Below are positions 16,662 to 24,582 of a stretch of DNA of 64,000 bases, in pieces. The notes under the pieces are model-generated. The model made no database searches and was not told where the DNA came from. It worked only from the letters and a program-made list of their open reading frames with translations. Positions within the stretch are counted from its first letter, which is position 1. Each line of letters starts with the position of its first letter. Source of the stretch: Fructobacillus papyriferae. Its GTDB lineage: Bacteria; Bacillota; Bacilli; Lactobacillales; Lactobacillaceae. The DNA lies in assembly GCF_018437225.1 (NCBI RefSeq), contig NZ_JAAMFI010000001.1:558001-622000 (forward strand), read 5' to 3'. The translations under genes and the position numbers were made by a program.

Positions 16662-17448
16662 GGCCCAAAAAAGCGCGATGGGCGTTTTTGACGGTCTGCT
16701 TAGCCAATTCGTCACGGTCCATGCCTAAGGTTTCAGCCAACGAATCCACGACATACTTCGTCCAGCCAGGTTCGTTAGTCTTGCCACGAAATGGCGTTGG
16801 CGCTAGCCAAGGGGCATCCGTTTCCACCAAAAGTTGGTCAAGAGGGACAGCTTTCGCCCCTTCTCGGACCTCTTTTGCCTTCTTGAAAGTGGCTACGCCA
16901 GAAAACGACACGTAGTAACCCAGCTCTGCCCAGGCCTTTGCCTGTTCTGCTGTTCCAGAAAAGGAATGAATTACCGCCTTCTTCACGTCGTGTTTCGTCA
17001 GCGTTTGATAAACGTCATCAAAGGCCTCGCGATTGTGGATAATGACGGGTAAATCATATTTTTTAGCCAGTTCGATTTGGTACTCAAAGGCCGCCATTTG
17101 GACGTTTGGGTCCGTGTCCCAGTGATAGTCCAGACCAGTTTCGCCCACACCGACAACGGCAGCATCTTTCAGCTGCTCTTCCAATTCAGCCCTTGCCGAA
17201 TCATCAAAGTCCGGTGTATCCTCTGGTTGAAAACCGATCACCGCAGCGATGCCCTCGTATTGGTGGGCCAATTCCAGTGCCCGCCGGTTCCCCTCGCGGT
17301 TATAACCAACCACGTTCATTTCAAGCACTTGAAATTCGTGTGCCCGACCCAAATAAGCCGGTACATCAAAGTAGAGCTTGTCATCATTTAAATGAGTATG
17401 CGCATCGTAGGTTGGTGCAGGTTGTTCGTTTGGGTGATAGATTGCCAT
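16654..17448 (-). CDS. TatD family metal-dependent deoxyribonuclease
   Basis: 264 residues. Metal ligands appear in DAHTHLND (about 16-23), GETGLDYHW (about 105), IIHNREAF (about 139), HSFSG (about 165) and ETDAPWLAP (about 216). TatD-type enzymes are 3'-5' exonucleases or AP endonucleases active in DNA repair. Corresponds to YabD of Bacillus, next to rnmV and rsmA. The gene heads this three-gene unit. Confidence 0.93.
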   Translation of the reverse strand: MAIYHPNEQPAPTYDAHTHLNDDKLYFDVPAYLGRAHEFQVLEMNVVGYNREGNRRALELAHQYEGIAAVIGFQPEDTPDFDDSARAELEEQLKDAAVVGVGETGLDYHWDTDPNVQMAAFEYQIELAKKYDLPVIIHNREAFDDVYQTLTKHDVKKAVIHSFSGTAEQAKAWAELGYYVSFSGVATFKKAKEVREGAKAVPLDQLLVETDAPWLAPTPFRGKTNEPGWTKYVVDSLAETLGMDRDELAKQTVKNAHRAFLGHD

Positions 17449-17573
17449 GAAAGCCTCCTCAAATTCTTCTTCTATTTTAGCACAGGATCAGCTGGTTCAG
17501 CCCGTCTCAATTCATGAAAGCGACTTCTTTTAAAGACCATCCAAAAATCGTGAGAGATTTTCCCAAAAAATAA

Positions 17574-17600
17574 AAAAGCCGACCGAAGTCGACTCTTACA
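17574..17600 (-). terminator. Terminator after nusB
   Basis: AGTCGAC-TTCG-GTCGGCT stem with a stable TTCG tetraloop, then six T on the minus strand, eight bases after the nusB stop. Confidence 0.85.
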
Positions 17601-17607
17601 TTCAGGT

Positions 17608-18021
17608 TTAGCCTGCAATTTCTGGTGCGTAGTTCTTCAACACGCCATTAACAAATTGGGCATCTTCCTGCGTGGCAAATTCTTTAGCAAGCTCAATTGC
17701 TTCATCAACCACTACCTTATAAGGTACTTTTTCTGGCATGGTCAACTCATAGGCTGCAATACGCAAGATGACCAGGTTGACCCGGGCGATCCGATCCAAC
17801 TTCCAGCCAGTGGCTAAATGTTTTGCCAAATCGTCATCTAAGTCAGAAGACGTGGCCAACACACCGTTAACCAGTTGTGGCAAAAACGCTTCGTAAGAGC
17901 GGTCGTTGACAACCAAGTCGTAGTTCAAGTCCATTTGATTATCATCAGGAACTTCTTTCAAAGCGGCAAAAAGAATCTGGACGGCCGCTTGCCGTTCCTC
18001 GTGTCGTGACATTTGTGTCAT
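17608..18021 (-). CDS. nusB: Transcription antitermination protein NusB
   Basis: 137 residues, all-helical family. RQAAVQILFAALKE near the start, LDRIARVNLVILRIAAYEL (about 76) and VVDEAIELAKEFATQEDAQFVNGVL near the end are the typical segments. NusB with S10 binds boxA in rRNA leaders. Its ATG overlaps the stop of the yqhY gene (ATGA), with AAGGAG 8 bases upstream. Confidence 0.95.
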   Translation of the reverse strand: MTQMSRHEERQAAVQILFAALKEVPDDNQMDLNYDLVVNDRSYEAFLPQLVNGVLATSSDLDDDLAKHLATGWKLDRIARVNLVILRIAAYELTMPEKVPYKVVVDEAIELAKEFATQEDAQFVNGVLKNYAPEIAG

Positions 18022-18485
18022 TTGGCAGACTCCTTCTGCGCATGTTCATCAAAGAGGTGTTCTGGGTCAATCGTCTGGTGGTCATCGTCTGGGACCAAAG
18101 CGGCAACCGTCACATTGACCGTATCAACCGTTAAGCCAGCCAAATTGGCCAAATCCGTCTTGACGGCCTGTTGCACCGCAAAAGCGACCTTTGGGATCAC
18201 AGCCCCGTATTCCAAGATGACAGCTAAATCAAAGGAGACGTTGTTATCACCGTCTTTTCTCATCGCCACGCCAGAAACGGCTGGCTGAACGCCCGTTACC
18301 TTCGTCAAGTACTTTGGCAGGTGATCGTATACCTTTGCCTGCATCGCCACAACGCCATCAACACCTTGAGCAGCAGCTTTAGCGACCGCCTCGAGAGCAG
18401 ACTTTGAGACGAGCATTTGCCCGTCTTTCATCTGCTCTTTTGTCAGTAAAAAGTTCTTGTTTGTTAAATCAGTTGACTTTGCCAT
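18018..18485 (-). CDS. yqhY: Asp23/Gls24 family envelope stress protein (YqhY type)
   Basis: 155 residues from the ATG at 18485, which has AAGGAGG 6 bases upstream; an open stretch 24 codons longer lacks a ribosome site. The Asp23 core includes VSKSALEAVAKAAAQGVDGVVAM and DLAVILEYGAVIPKVA. In Bacillus yqhY sits between accC and nusB and influences acetyl-CoA carboxylase; here the acc genes are absent and efp lies upstream. C-terminal tail is acidic then Lys-rich. Confidence 0.9.
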   Translation of the reverse strand: MAKSTDLTNKNFLLTKEQMKDGQMLVSKSALEAVAKAAAQGVDGVVAMQAKVYDHLPKYLTKVTGVQPAVSGVAMRKDGDNNVSFDLAVILEYGAVIPKVAFAVQQAVKTDLANLAGLTVDTVNVTVAALVPDDDHQTIDPEHLFDEHAQKESAK

Positions 18486-18537
18486 GGGCCTTCCTCCTTG
18501 ATTAACCAAAATTGACTGTACGAACAGTCTAAGAAAC

Positions 18538-18570
18538 ACAAAAGACTGCCTTACCAAAGCAAAGCAGTCG
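18538..18570 (-). terminator. Terminator after efp
   Basis: GACTGC ... GCAGTC stem followed by TTTTGTG on the minus strand, between efp and yqhY; some read-through into yqhY-nusB is possible. Confidence 0.6.
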
Positions 18571-18576
18571 TCATCT

Positions 18577-19137
18577 TTATGCGCGACCCTTGTATGAACC
18601 GTCTTCCGTGTTAACGATGATCATATCACCTTCGTTAACAAAGTCAGGAACCGTGATCGTAGCACCCGTTTCAACAACGGCTGGCTTACCAGAACCAGTT
18701 GCCGTTGCACCCTTGATTCCAGGTTGCGTTTCTTCAACCTTCAAGGTAACGGAAACAGGCAATTCAGCACCGAGCACTTCGTTACCATACATCGTGATCT
18801 TGACTTCCATGCCTTCTAGCATGTACTTCAAAGCGTGTTCCAAGTTTGCATCTGGAATATTGATTTGTTCGAACGTTTCCGTATCCATGAAGACACGACC
18901 ATCGTTTTCGGCGTACAAATAAGACATTGGACGCGTCGTGATTTCGGCTTGTTCAAACTTGTCACCAGGACGGAACGTCACTTCGTTTACCGCACCAGTA
19001 CGCAAATTCTTCAACTTTGAGCGAACAAAAGCCGCTCCCTTACCAGGCTTAACGTGTTGGAATTCCAAGACGCGCCAGATTGAGTTTGAATACTCAATCG
19101 TCAAACCTGTTTTCAAATCGTTCATTCCGATTGCCAT
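18577..19137 (-). CDS. efp: Elongation factor P
   Basis: 186 residues, three beta-barrel domains. The loop that carries the modified lysine reads [12 protein letters not shown] (about residue 30-41). The C-terminal OB domain has [24 protein letters not shown] rescues ribosomes stalled on proline stretches. A Lys rather than Arg at the tip suggests Bacillus-like or no modification; no EpmA/EarP gene is seen nearby. Confidence 0.96.
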   Translation of the reverse strand: MAIGMNDLKTGLTIEYSNSIWRVLEFQHVKPGKGAAFVRSKLKNLRTGAVNEVTFRPGDKFEQAEITTRPMSYLYAENDGRVFMDTETFEQINIPDANLEHALKYMLEGMEVKITMYGNEVLGAELPVSVTLKVEETQPGIKGATATGSGKPAVVETGATITVPDFVNEGDMIIVNTEDGSYKGRA

Positions 19138-19224
19138 AAAGCATATCCCTCGTTTATTCGTAATTGATTCTCATTATAGCAGAAAAAACGCGTTTCCGCA
19201 CCTTTTCTAAGAGATTTTTCCAAT

Positions 19225-19245
19225 GACTTTTATCTAATAAAAGTC
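19225..19245 (+). repeat. Perfect 9-bp inverted repeat upstream of rpoY
   Basis: GACTTTTAT-CTA-ATAAAAGTC, just upstream of the rpoY -35 region and between the divergent efp and rpoY genes. No T-run follows, so an operator is more likely than a terminator. Confidence 0.5.
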
Positions 19246-19266
19246 GCCGCTTACTTCTATTTATGG

Positions 19267-19272
19267 TAAAAT
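19267..19272 (+). promoter_or_regulatory. Extended -10 box of the rpoY-rnjA promoter
   Basis: TATGGTAAAAT at 19262-19272 has the extended TGn before TAAAAT; the -35 is weak. Confidence 0.5.
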
Positions 19273-19328
19273 GGCTTATAAGGTTTTCGTTTCGTGACAA
19301 AAAGAATTTATTATTTTGGAGGAACCAA

Positions 19329-19544
19329 ATGGTTTACAAAGTTTATTATCAAGAAAGTATGGATCAAAACCCAAAGCGGGAAATGACACAATCCTTCTTC
19401 TTAGAAGCTGACTCACACGCCGAAGCATACGCCATGGCGCAAAAGAACACGGATTACAACATCGAAACAGTCGAAGAACTCTCTGACGCAGCACTGGTGT
19501 ACGAACAGGCTGACCCAGAATTTTCACTGACAACGTTTAATTAA
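19329..19544 (+). CDS. rpoY: RNA polymerase epsilon subunit
   Basis: 71 residues from the ATG at 19329, with GGAGG 7 bases upstream; an upstream in-frame ATG at 19263 has no ribosome site and would add 22 atypical residues. The sequence MVYKVYYQ...REMTQSFFLEAD matches the YkzG/RpoY family, a small Firmicute-specific RNA polymerase subunit. It precedes rnjA by 5 bases, the standard arrangement. Confidence 0.93.
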   Translation: MVYKVYYQESMDQNPKREMTQSFFLEADSHAEAYAMAQKNTDYNIETVEELSDAALVYEQADPEFSLTTFN

Positions 19545-19549
19545 GTTTC

Positions 19550-21232
19550 ATGGATAAAATCGATATCAAGCCCAACGAAGTTGCGGTTTACGCCCTTGGG
19601 GGCCTTGGCGAAATCGGAAAAAACACCTACGGGATCGAATACCAAGACGAAATCGTCATTGTCGATGCCGGGATTAAGTTTCCGGAAGACTCCCTTTTAG
19701 GAATTGACTACGTCATTCCAGACTACTCGTACTTAGTCGAAAATATCGACAAGGTCAAAGGCCTTGTCATTACCCACGGACACGAAGACCACATTGGGGC
19801 GATCGCCTACTTCTTACAAGCGGTAAACGTCCCCGTTTACGCGGGTCCTCTGGCCATGGCCTTGATCCGTAACAAATTAGAAGAAAAGCAGATGTTAAAC
19901 CGGGTGGAACTCCACGAAATCACCGATGGTTCCGTGGTCAACTTCGGCAAGACTTCTGCCGAATTCTTCCGCACCACCCACTCAATCCCGGATGTCTTTG
20001 GCATTGCCATTAAAACACCAGTGGGTACCATTGTTGAAACGGGTGACTTTAAGTTCGACTTGACCCCCACTACCAAGCAAAAGCCAAACCTTTGGTCCAT
20101 GGCTCGCATTGGTGAAGAGGGTGTCTTGCTCTTAATGTCTGATTCAACTAATGCCGAACGGCCGGAATGGACCAAGTCCGAGGCCTGGGTTCAAAAGACA
20201 GTTGATAAGCTGTTCAACCAATTGAAGCATGGCCGCATTATCTTTGCCACCTTTGCTTCTAACATGAACCGAATCAAGATGGCGACGGATGCCGCCATTA
20301 AGCACGGCCGTAAGATTGCCGTCTTTGGTCGTTCCATGGAATCAGCCATGACCAACGGTCGCGCCCTTGGCTACCTGGACATCCCAGACGACGCCTTAAT
20401 TGAACAATCGCAAATCAAAAACATCCCAGACGATGAGCTCTTGATTATGTCGACGGGTTCTCAAGGTGAATCCATGGCGGCTTTGGCTCGAATCGCCAAC
20501 GGTACCCACAAGCAAGTGCGCTTGAAACCAAAGGACAACGTCATCTTCTCTTCTTCACCAATTCCTGGTAACACCGCTTCGGTGAACGCCGTCATTAACA
20601 AGTTGGAAGAAGGTGGCGCAAACGTCATTCATGGAAAACTAAACAACATTCACACTTCTGGTCACGGTGGTCAAGAAGAACAGAAGTTGATGCTTTCTCT
20701 GATGAAGCCCAAGTACTTCATGCCCGTCCACGGTGAGTACCGCATGTTGAAGGTTCACGCTGGTTTGGCTGAAGAATTAGACATTCCAAAGGAAAACACC
20801 TTCATCCAAGAAAATGGTGACGTCCTGGCCCTAGACGGAGTTAACCCGCCACGTTTGGCCGGCCACTTCCCTGCCGACGATACCTACATTGATGGTTCTG
20901 GCATTGGTGATATTGGCTCCGTTGTCTTACACGACCGACTCAAGCTATCAGAAGACGGCCTGGTGATCGTAACGGCCACCATTGACTTGAAGAAAAAAGA
21001 AATTCTTTCAGGACCAGACATCCTCTCCCGTGGTTTCGTTTACATGCGAGAATCCGGTGATTTGATTAATGACGGTCGCCACGTGATTTTTAATACGATT
21101 CGAAAAGCAATGGCTCAAAAGACGCCATCCGAATCCGACATTCGTCAAGCAATCATTGACGACTTGTCCAAATACCTACACAAAGAAACTGCCCGAAAGC
21201 CAATGATTTTGCCGATGCTCATCATGGTTTAA
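19550..21232 (+). CDS. rnjA: Ribonuclease J1
   Basis: 560 residues of the beta-CASP metallo-beta-lactamase family: HGHEDHIGAI (about residue 74, zinc ligands), SDSTNAERP (about 195), and GHGGQEEQKLM (about 367). RNase J1 has 5'-3' exonuclease and endonuclease activity and drives mRNA decay and 16S rRNA maturation in Firmicutes. Cotranscribed with rpoY. The very short spacing suggests coupling. Confidence 0.97.
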   Translation: MDKIDIKPNEVAVYALGGLGEIGKNTYGIEYQDEIVIVDAGIKFPEDSLLGIDYVIPDYSYLVENIDKVKGLVITHGHEDHIGAIAYFLQAVNVPVYAGPLAMALIRNKLEEKQMLNRVELHEITDGSVVNFGKTSAEFFRTTHSIPDVFGIAIKTPVGTIVETGDFKFDLTPTTKQKPNLWSMARIGEEGVLLLMSDSTNAERPEWTKSEAWVQKTVDKLFNQLKHGRIIFATFASNMNRIKMATDAAIKHGRKIAVFGRSMESAMTNGRALGYLDIPDDALIEQSQIKNIPDDELLIMSTGSQGESMAALARIANGTHKQVRLKPKDNVIFSSSPIPGNTASVNAVINKLEEGGANVIHGKLNNIHTSGHGGQEEQKLMLSLMKPKYFMPVHGEYRMLKVHAGLAEELDIPKENTFIQENGDVLALDGVNPPRLAGHFPADDTYIDGSGIGDIGSVVLHDRLKLSEDGLVIVTATIDLKKKEILSGPDILSRGFVYMRESGDLINDGRHVIFNTIRKAMAQKTPSESDIRQAIIDDLSKYLHKETARKPMILPMLIMV

Positions 21233-21233
21233 G

Positions 21234-21264
21234 GCCGAAGGCATGCATTCGCATGCCTTTTCTT
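21234..21264 (+). terminator. Terminator after rnjA
   Basis: AGGCATGC-ATTC-GCATGCCTTTTC hairpin directly after the stop. The T-run is short, so partial read-through to the next gene is possible. Confidence 0.7.
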
Positions 21265-21287
21265 ATCGCCATTTTTAGGAGGCGCAG

Positions 21288-22220
21288 ATGCCAACAGAAG
21301 CACACATTTTCATTGAAAGCGCGCTTTTGCCCCACAAGAATCAGCAAGGAGTGCTTGATTCGATCGAAGGTGAAATGACCGCCGTTGGTCTTGCTAAAAC
21401 ACTACAAAAGTCAAAACCACATCATTCCCTTTACCAGAAAGCGCGTTTAGTGGCCCGTGACAAAGAAACTGAAAAAACCGAGTTGCCGATCATCGTCATT
21501 GGAAACGAGGCCGCTGTCAATGAGGTCCTTTCAGGTTTTTTGGCCGTTGATCAAGCACAAAAGCGCCCCGTTTTGCTCTATCCATTAGTTAACGGCAAAT
21601 CACTTGACGTCCACCAGATGATGGAAGCCCTCTTAACTGCCTTGAATAATTGGCAAATAACAAAACAGCCCATGGCAGTCTTGACAGGAAATGTCCCCAA
21701 CCAAGGAAACCGATACTTCTTGGATTACCTGCAGGTTGGTCCGGACTTTTCCGCGCTTTTGCCAACCTTTAACCAAAGGCTTGTCTGGAAGTATGCTTGG
21801 CAGCAATTCTTAGATTTCTGGAATCTGTTTTCTAGAAACCAAGACAAGGTGACCTTTGCCTGGACACTACGCAATGGACACAACTATCAACACAATGCCA
21901 AAACACTTGGTTTACAAGTGATGGTCAATCAAGAAGGCGAAAAGGATCCTTTTACGGTACGAATGGTTAATCAAGTCGCCTGGCCAAAGATTCTATTGAC
22001 TTACCTGCAAGGCAAAAAAGGTCGGGAGAACCCGTCAAGGCGTGGATTCATCACCTTTCCTCTAGATGGCCAGTCTGATTTTCACATCCGCGATCTGCAG
22101 CGTTTGGCCCTTGATGGCAATCAGTTAGAAAACGGTGCTTATTCCTTTACTTTGAAGCAGGCGGGCAGCTATCCGATACTCGAATTACCCGTAGCAAAAC
22201 GAGATAAAAAGAAGAAATAA
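21288..22220 (+). CDS. Degenerate diacylglycerol-kinase-like protein
   Basis: 310 residues. The overall plan resembles DagK/YegS lipid kinases: an N-terminal alpha/beta domain (HIFIESALLPHKNQQG...), then IIVIGNEAAVNEVLSGFLA near residue 70 where true kinases have GGDGTxNEV, then a beta-rich C-terminal domain (residues 190-300, including FITFPLDGQ). The glycine-rich GGDGT catalytic motif is lost, so phosphoryl transfer is doubtful. GGAGGCG precedes the ATG by 4-5 bases. The assignment rests on this pattern and is moderate; a regulatory or lipid-binding role is an inference. Confidence 0.55.
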   Translation: MPTEAHIFIESALLPHKNQQGVLDSIEGEMTAVGLAKTLQKSKPHHSLYQKARLVARDKETEKTELPIIVIGNEAAVNEVLSGFLAVDQAQKRPVLLYPLVNGKSLDVHQMMEALLTALNNWQITKQPMAVLTGNVPNQGNRYFLDYLQVGPDFSALLPTFNQRLVWKYAWQQFLDFWNLFSRNQDKVTFAWTLRNGHNYQHNAKTLGLQVMVNQEGEKDPFTVRMVNQVAWPKILLTYLQGKKGRENPSRRGFITFPLDGQSDFHIRDLQRLALDGNQLENGAYSFTLKQAGSYPILELPVAKRDKKKK

Positions 22221-22221
22221 T

Positions 22222-22260
22222 AAAAAACAGGAAGCGTTTTAAAAACGCTTCCTGTTTTAT
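22222..22260. terminator. Bidirectional terminator between convergent genes
   Basis: AAAAACAGGAAGCGTTTT / AAAACGCTTCCTGTTTT long hairpin serving both the plus-strand gene and metK. Confidence 0.85.
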
Positions 22261-22262
22261 GT

Positions 22263-23423
22263 TTACAAAAGAGCTTGTTGAATGGCGTCCACCATGTCCA
22301 GTCGTTCCCATGGCAAATCCAGATCTGGCCGGCCAAAATGGCCGTAAGCCGCTGTCTGCTTATAAAGCGGACGTTGCAGATCCAAGGACTGGATAATAGC
22401 CAACGGACGGAAGTCGAAGAGTTCTTGAACAATCGCTTCGATTTTGTCTTCTGAAACCTTAGCTGTTCCGAAGGTCTCGATGCTCAACGAGACCGGCTCA
22501 GCCACCCCAATGGCATAGGCCACTTGTAATTCAATCTTATCAGCCAAGCCAGCCGCAACCAAATTTTTGGCCACGTAACGGGCGTAATAAGCACCAGAAC
22601 GATCAACCTTGGTGGCGTCCTTTCCAGAGAAGGCACCCCCACCGTGATGAGCCGCACCACCGTATGTGTCCACAATGATTTTACGGCCAGTCAAACCCGA
22701 ATCCGCCTGTGGGCCACCATGAACAAAGCGACCGGAAGGGTTAATGTAGAACTTGGTTTTCTCATCAACCAAATTCTCAGGTAGAATTGGGTCAATCACC
22801 AAGCGTTTCATATCCTTTCGCAATTGGTCCATGTCGACGTCTTCATCGTGCTGGGTTGACAACACAACGGCCGCGATCCGTTCGATCGAGCCATCATTGC
22901 CCAAAGCCAAGGTCACTTCCCCCTTTGCGTCTGGGCGCAAGTAAGTCACTTGTCTTTCTTCACGGACAGCACGAATTTGGCGCATCATTTGGTGCGAGAG
23001 ATCCAAGGCCAGCGGCAAGTAGTCGGCTGTTTCATTGGTGGCATAACCAAAGACCATCCCCTGGTCGCCGGCCCCCAATTGGTCCGGATCATCATCTGCA
23101 GCGTCAACGGCTTGTGCGATGTCTTGTGATTGTTCGACAATCTTGTTGGAAACATTAATCGAATCAGCCGAAAAACCAAGTTCAGGCTTATCGTAGCCAA
23201 TCGCTGCAACCGTTTCTACCGCAATTTTGCGAATGTTAACGTAAGCCGTTGTTGATAGTTCACCAAAAATGGAGACATCCCCTGTTGACGTGGTGACTTC
23301 AATAGCGGCACGGGCCTTTGGATCTTCCGTCAAAACAGCATCCAAGATGGCATCGGCAATCTGGTCAGCTACCTTGTCTGGATGCCCATTTGAAACGGAT
23401 TCAGCAGTAAAATATTTAGTCAT
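22263..23423 (-). CDS. metK: S-adenosylmethionine synthetase
   Basis: 386 residues from the ATG at 23423 (GAGGAG 7 bases upstream; an earlier in-frame start seven codons upstream is rejected). Motifs: [21 protein letters not shown] at the N-terminus, [12 protein letters not shown] (about 117), [19 protein letters not shown] (about 225) and [15 protein letters not shown] (about 254). It makes SAM from methionine and ATP. Controlled by a SAM-binding riboswitch in the leader. Confidence 0.97.
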   Translation of the reverse strand: MTKYFTAESVSNGHPDKVADQIADAILDAVLTEDPKARAAIEVTTSTGDVSIFGELSTTAYVNIRKIAVETVAAIGYDKPELGFSADSINVSNKIVEQSQDIAQAVDAADDDPDQLGAGDQGMVFGYATNETADYLPLALDLSHQMMRQIRAVREERQVTYLRPDAKGEVTLALGNDGSIERIAAVVLSTQHDEDVDMDQLRKDMKRLVIDPILPENLVDEKTKFYINPSGRFVHGGPQADSGLTGRKIIVDTYGGAAHHGGGAFSGKDATKVDRSGAYYARYVAKNLVAAGLADKIELQVAYAIGVAEPVSLSIETFGTAKVSEDKIEAIVQELFDFRPLAIIQSLDLQRPLYKQTAAYGHFGRPDLDLPWERLDMVDAIQQALL

Positions 23424-23460
23424 TATCGTTCTCCTCATTCCCACATCAAGAAGGGCAAAT

Positions 23461-23588
23461 AAAAAACGCCCAGGACCAGCCTGAGCGAATCATGTGACTT
23501 GGTCTATCTTACAGAATTACCACCGTGCTTTTGCCGGTTGGTGCAGGTTCATCGTGCTGTATCACTTCCCTGCTCTTGATAGTGTTGT
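23461..23588 (-). promoter_or_regulatory. SAM-I-type (S-box) riboswitch with terminator, upstream of metK
   Basis: P1 is CTATC/GATAG. Between them are the conserved AAGAGCAGGG, GATGAACCTGC, ACCAACCGGC and GGTGGTAATTC segments of the S-box core, and UACAG in the P2 loop can pair with CUGUA after P3, as the pseudoknot requires. The usual P4 helix between P3 and P1 seems absent. Downstream are a terminator GCTCAGG/CCTGGGC with six T (23461-23487) and an alternative GACCA/TGGTC antiterminator pairing. SAM binding is expected to stop metK transcription. Confidence 0.82.
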
Positions 23589-23601
23589 AATATATATTTC
23601 A

Positions 23602-23630
23602 TATTGTACATGATAGAATAGAAAAGTACA
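23602..23630 (-). promoter_or_regulatory. Promoter of the metK riboswitch transcript
   Basis: TTGTAC, 17-bp spacer, TACAAT on the minus strand, about 15-20 bases upstream of P1 of the riboswitch. Confidence 0.6.
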
Positions 23631-23654
23631 AGAATTCGATTCGAGGATCTTCTG

Positions 23655-24494
23655 ATGAACGATAACAAGCGGCCGAACAATCAAGAACAACATCATCAAG
23701 AGCAAAACGCGACCCAGAATTTTTTCTCTCGCAGCAAACGCCGGCATGAAAATGCTCACTCAGTAAGGGATAATCAGCCCCGTTATGCCTCACTGCCTGC
23801 CGTGCACCCATCCACCATTCCAGTGATCACGGTGGTGCTTTCCTTGATTTGGTGGCTGAAGCCAATCGTTTCGGGCACGCTCGGTAGCCAGCTACACTTT
23901 GAACAGATCTGGCCGTTGTTGGCCTACTCGCTCTTTTGTTCGGCAGCAATCGGTTATCTGGTAGCCAGTCGTTTCGAGCATAAGGACTGGCGCCTATACG
24001 CTTGCTTACTCGGCTCAACTTTAGTTCTTTTTTCTTCTTCACTTCGGATGCGCTTTGAAGTCTTGGCGCTACTCTTTTTATTCCTCCTCGTACTGGCACT
24101 ACTTCCGTTAAACCTGGTTCAGCTGAAAAATGGTATCGGCCTGATCGCCCTTTCCACCTTGGTGACCTTCACCGTTCCAGTCTGCATTGCTTTTCTCGGT
24201 CACAATTACGTGGATCAGGCCTTTTTAAAAAGCTCCTGGGACCTTTTTTACGGCAGCCTCTTCTACCTGACACCACTCTTTTTGCCAAAGGCCGCTGGAC
24301 GTCTAATGGGGCTTGTAACCGGAGCACTTTACCTTAGTCACCTGCTTTTCTTCCATGCTTTTGGGCCGGGCGTCTGCTTTTCCTTGGTACTGGCACTTGG
24401 AATCTACACACTGTCCTTCATTCGACCCCTGACCTACCGCTATCAGCCAATCGCCGCAGTGATCGGCCTCTTCCTGTCGGTATTGGCACTGTAA
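23655..24494 (+). CDS. Hypothetical multipass membrane protein
   Basis: 279 residues. The first 55 residues are hydrophilic and rich in Asn, Gln, His and Arg; they are followed by about eight membrane helices (starting TIPVITVVLSLIWWL near 55, ending AAVIGLFLSVLAL). No transport or enzyme motif is recognised. GAGG precedes the ATG by 8 bases. Divergent from metK and closed by a strong terminator, so monocistronic. Function unknown. Confidence 0.75.
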   Translation: MNDNKRPNNQEQHHQEQNATQNFFSRSKRRHENAHSVRDNQPRYASLPAVHPSTIPVITVVLSLIWWLKPIVSGTLGSQLHFEQIWPLLAYSLFCSAAIGYLVASRFEHKDWRLYACLLGSTLVLFSSSLRMRFEVLALLFLFLLVLALLPLNLVQLKNGIGLIALSTLVTFTVPVCIAFLGHNYVDQAFLKSSWDLFYGSLFYLTPLFLPKAAGRLMGLVTGALYLSHLLFFHAFGPGVCFSLVLALGIYTLSFIRPLTYRYQPIAAVIGLFLSVLAL

Positions 24495-24507
24495 CGAAAG
24501 ACTTTAA

Positions 24508-24551
24508 ACAAAACAACCCCTCTCTAGTAACTAGAGAGGGGTTTTGTTTTG
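24508..24551. terminator. Strong bidirectional terminator
   Basis: AACCCCTCTCTAG-TAA-CTAGAGAGGGGTT with A- and T-rich flanks, between the membrane protein gene and the C-terminus of the first surface protein gene. Confidence 0.9.
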
Positions 24552-24582
24552 AACCTTTTTATGTGTTCTTGTTCTCGAACGC

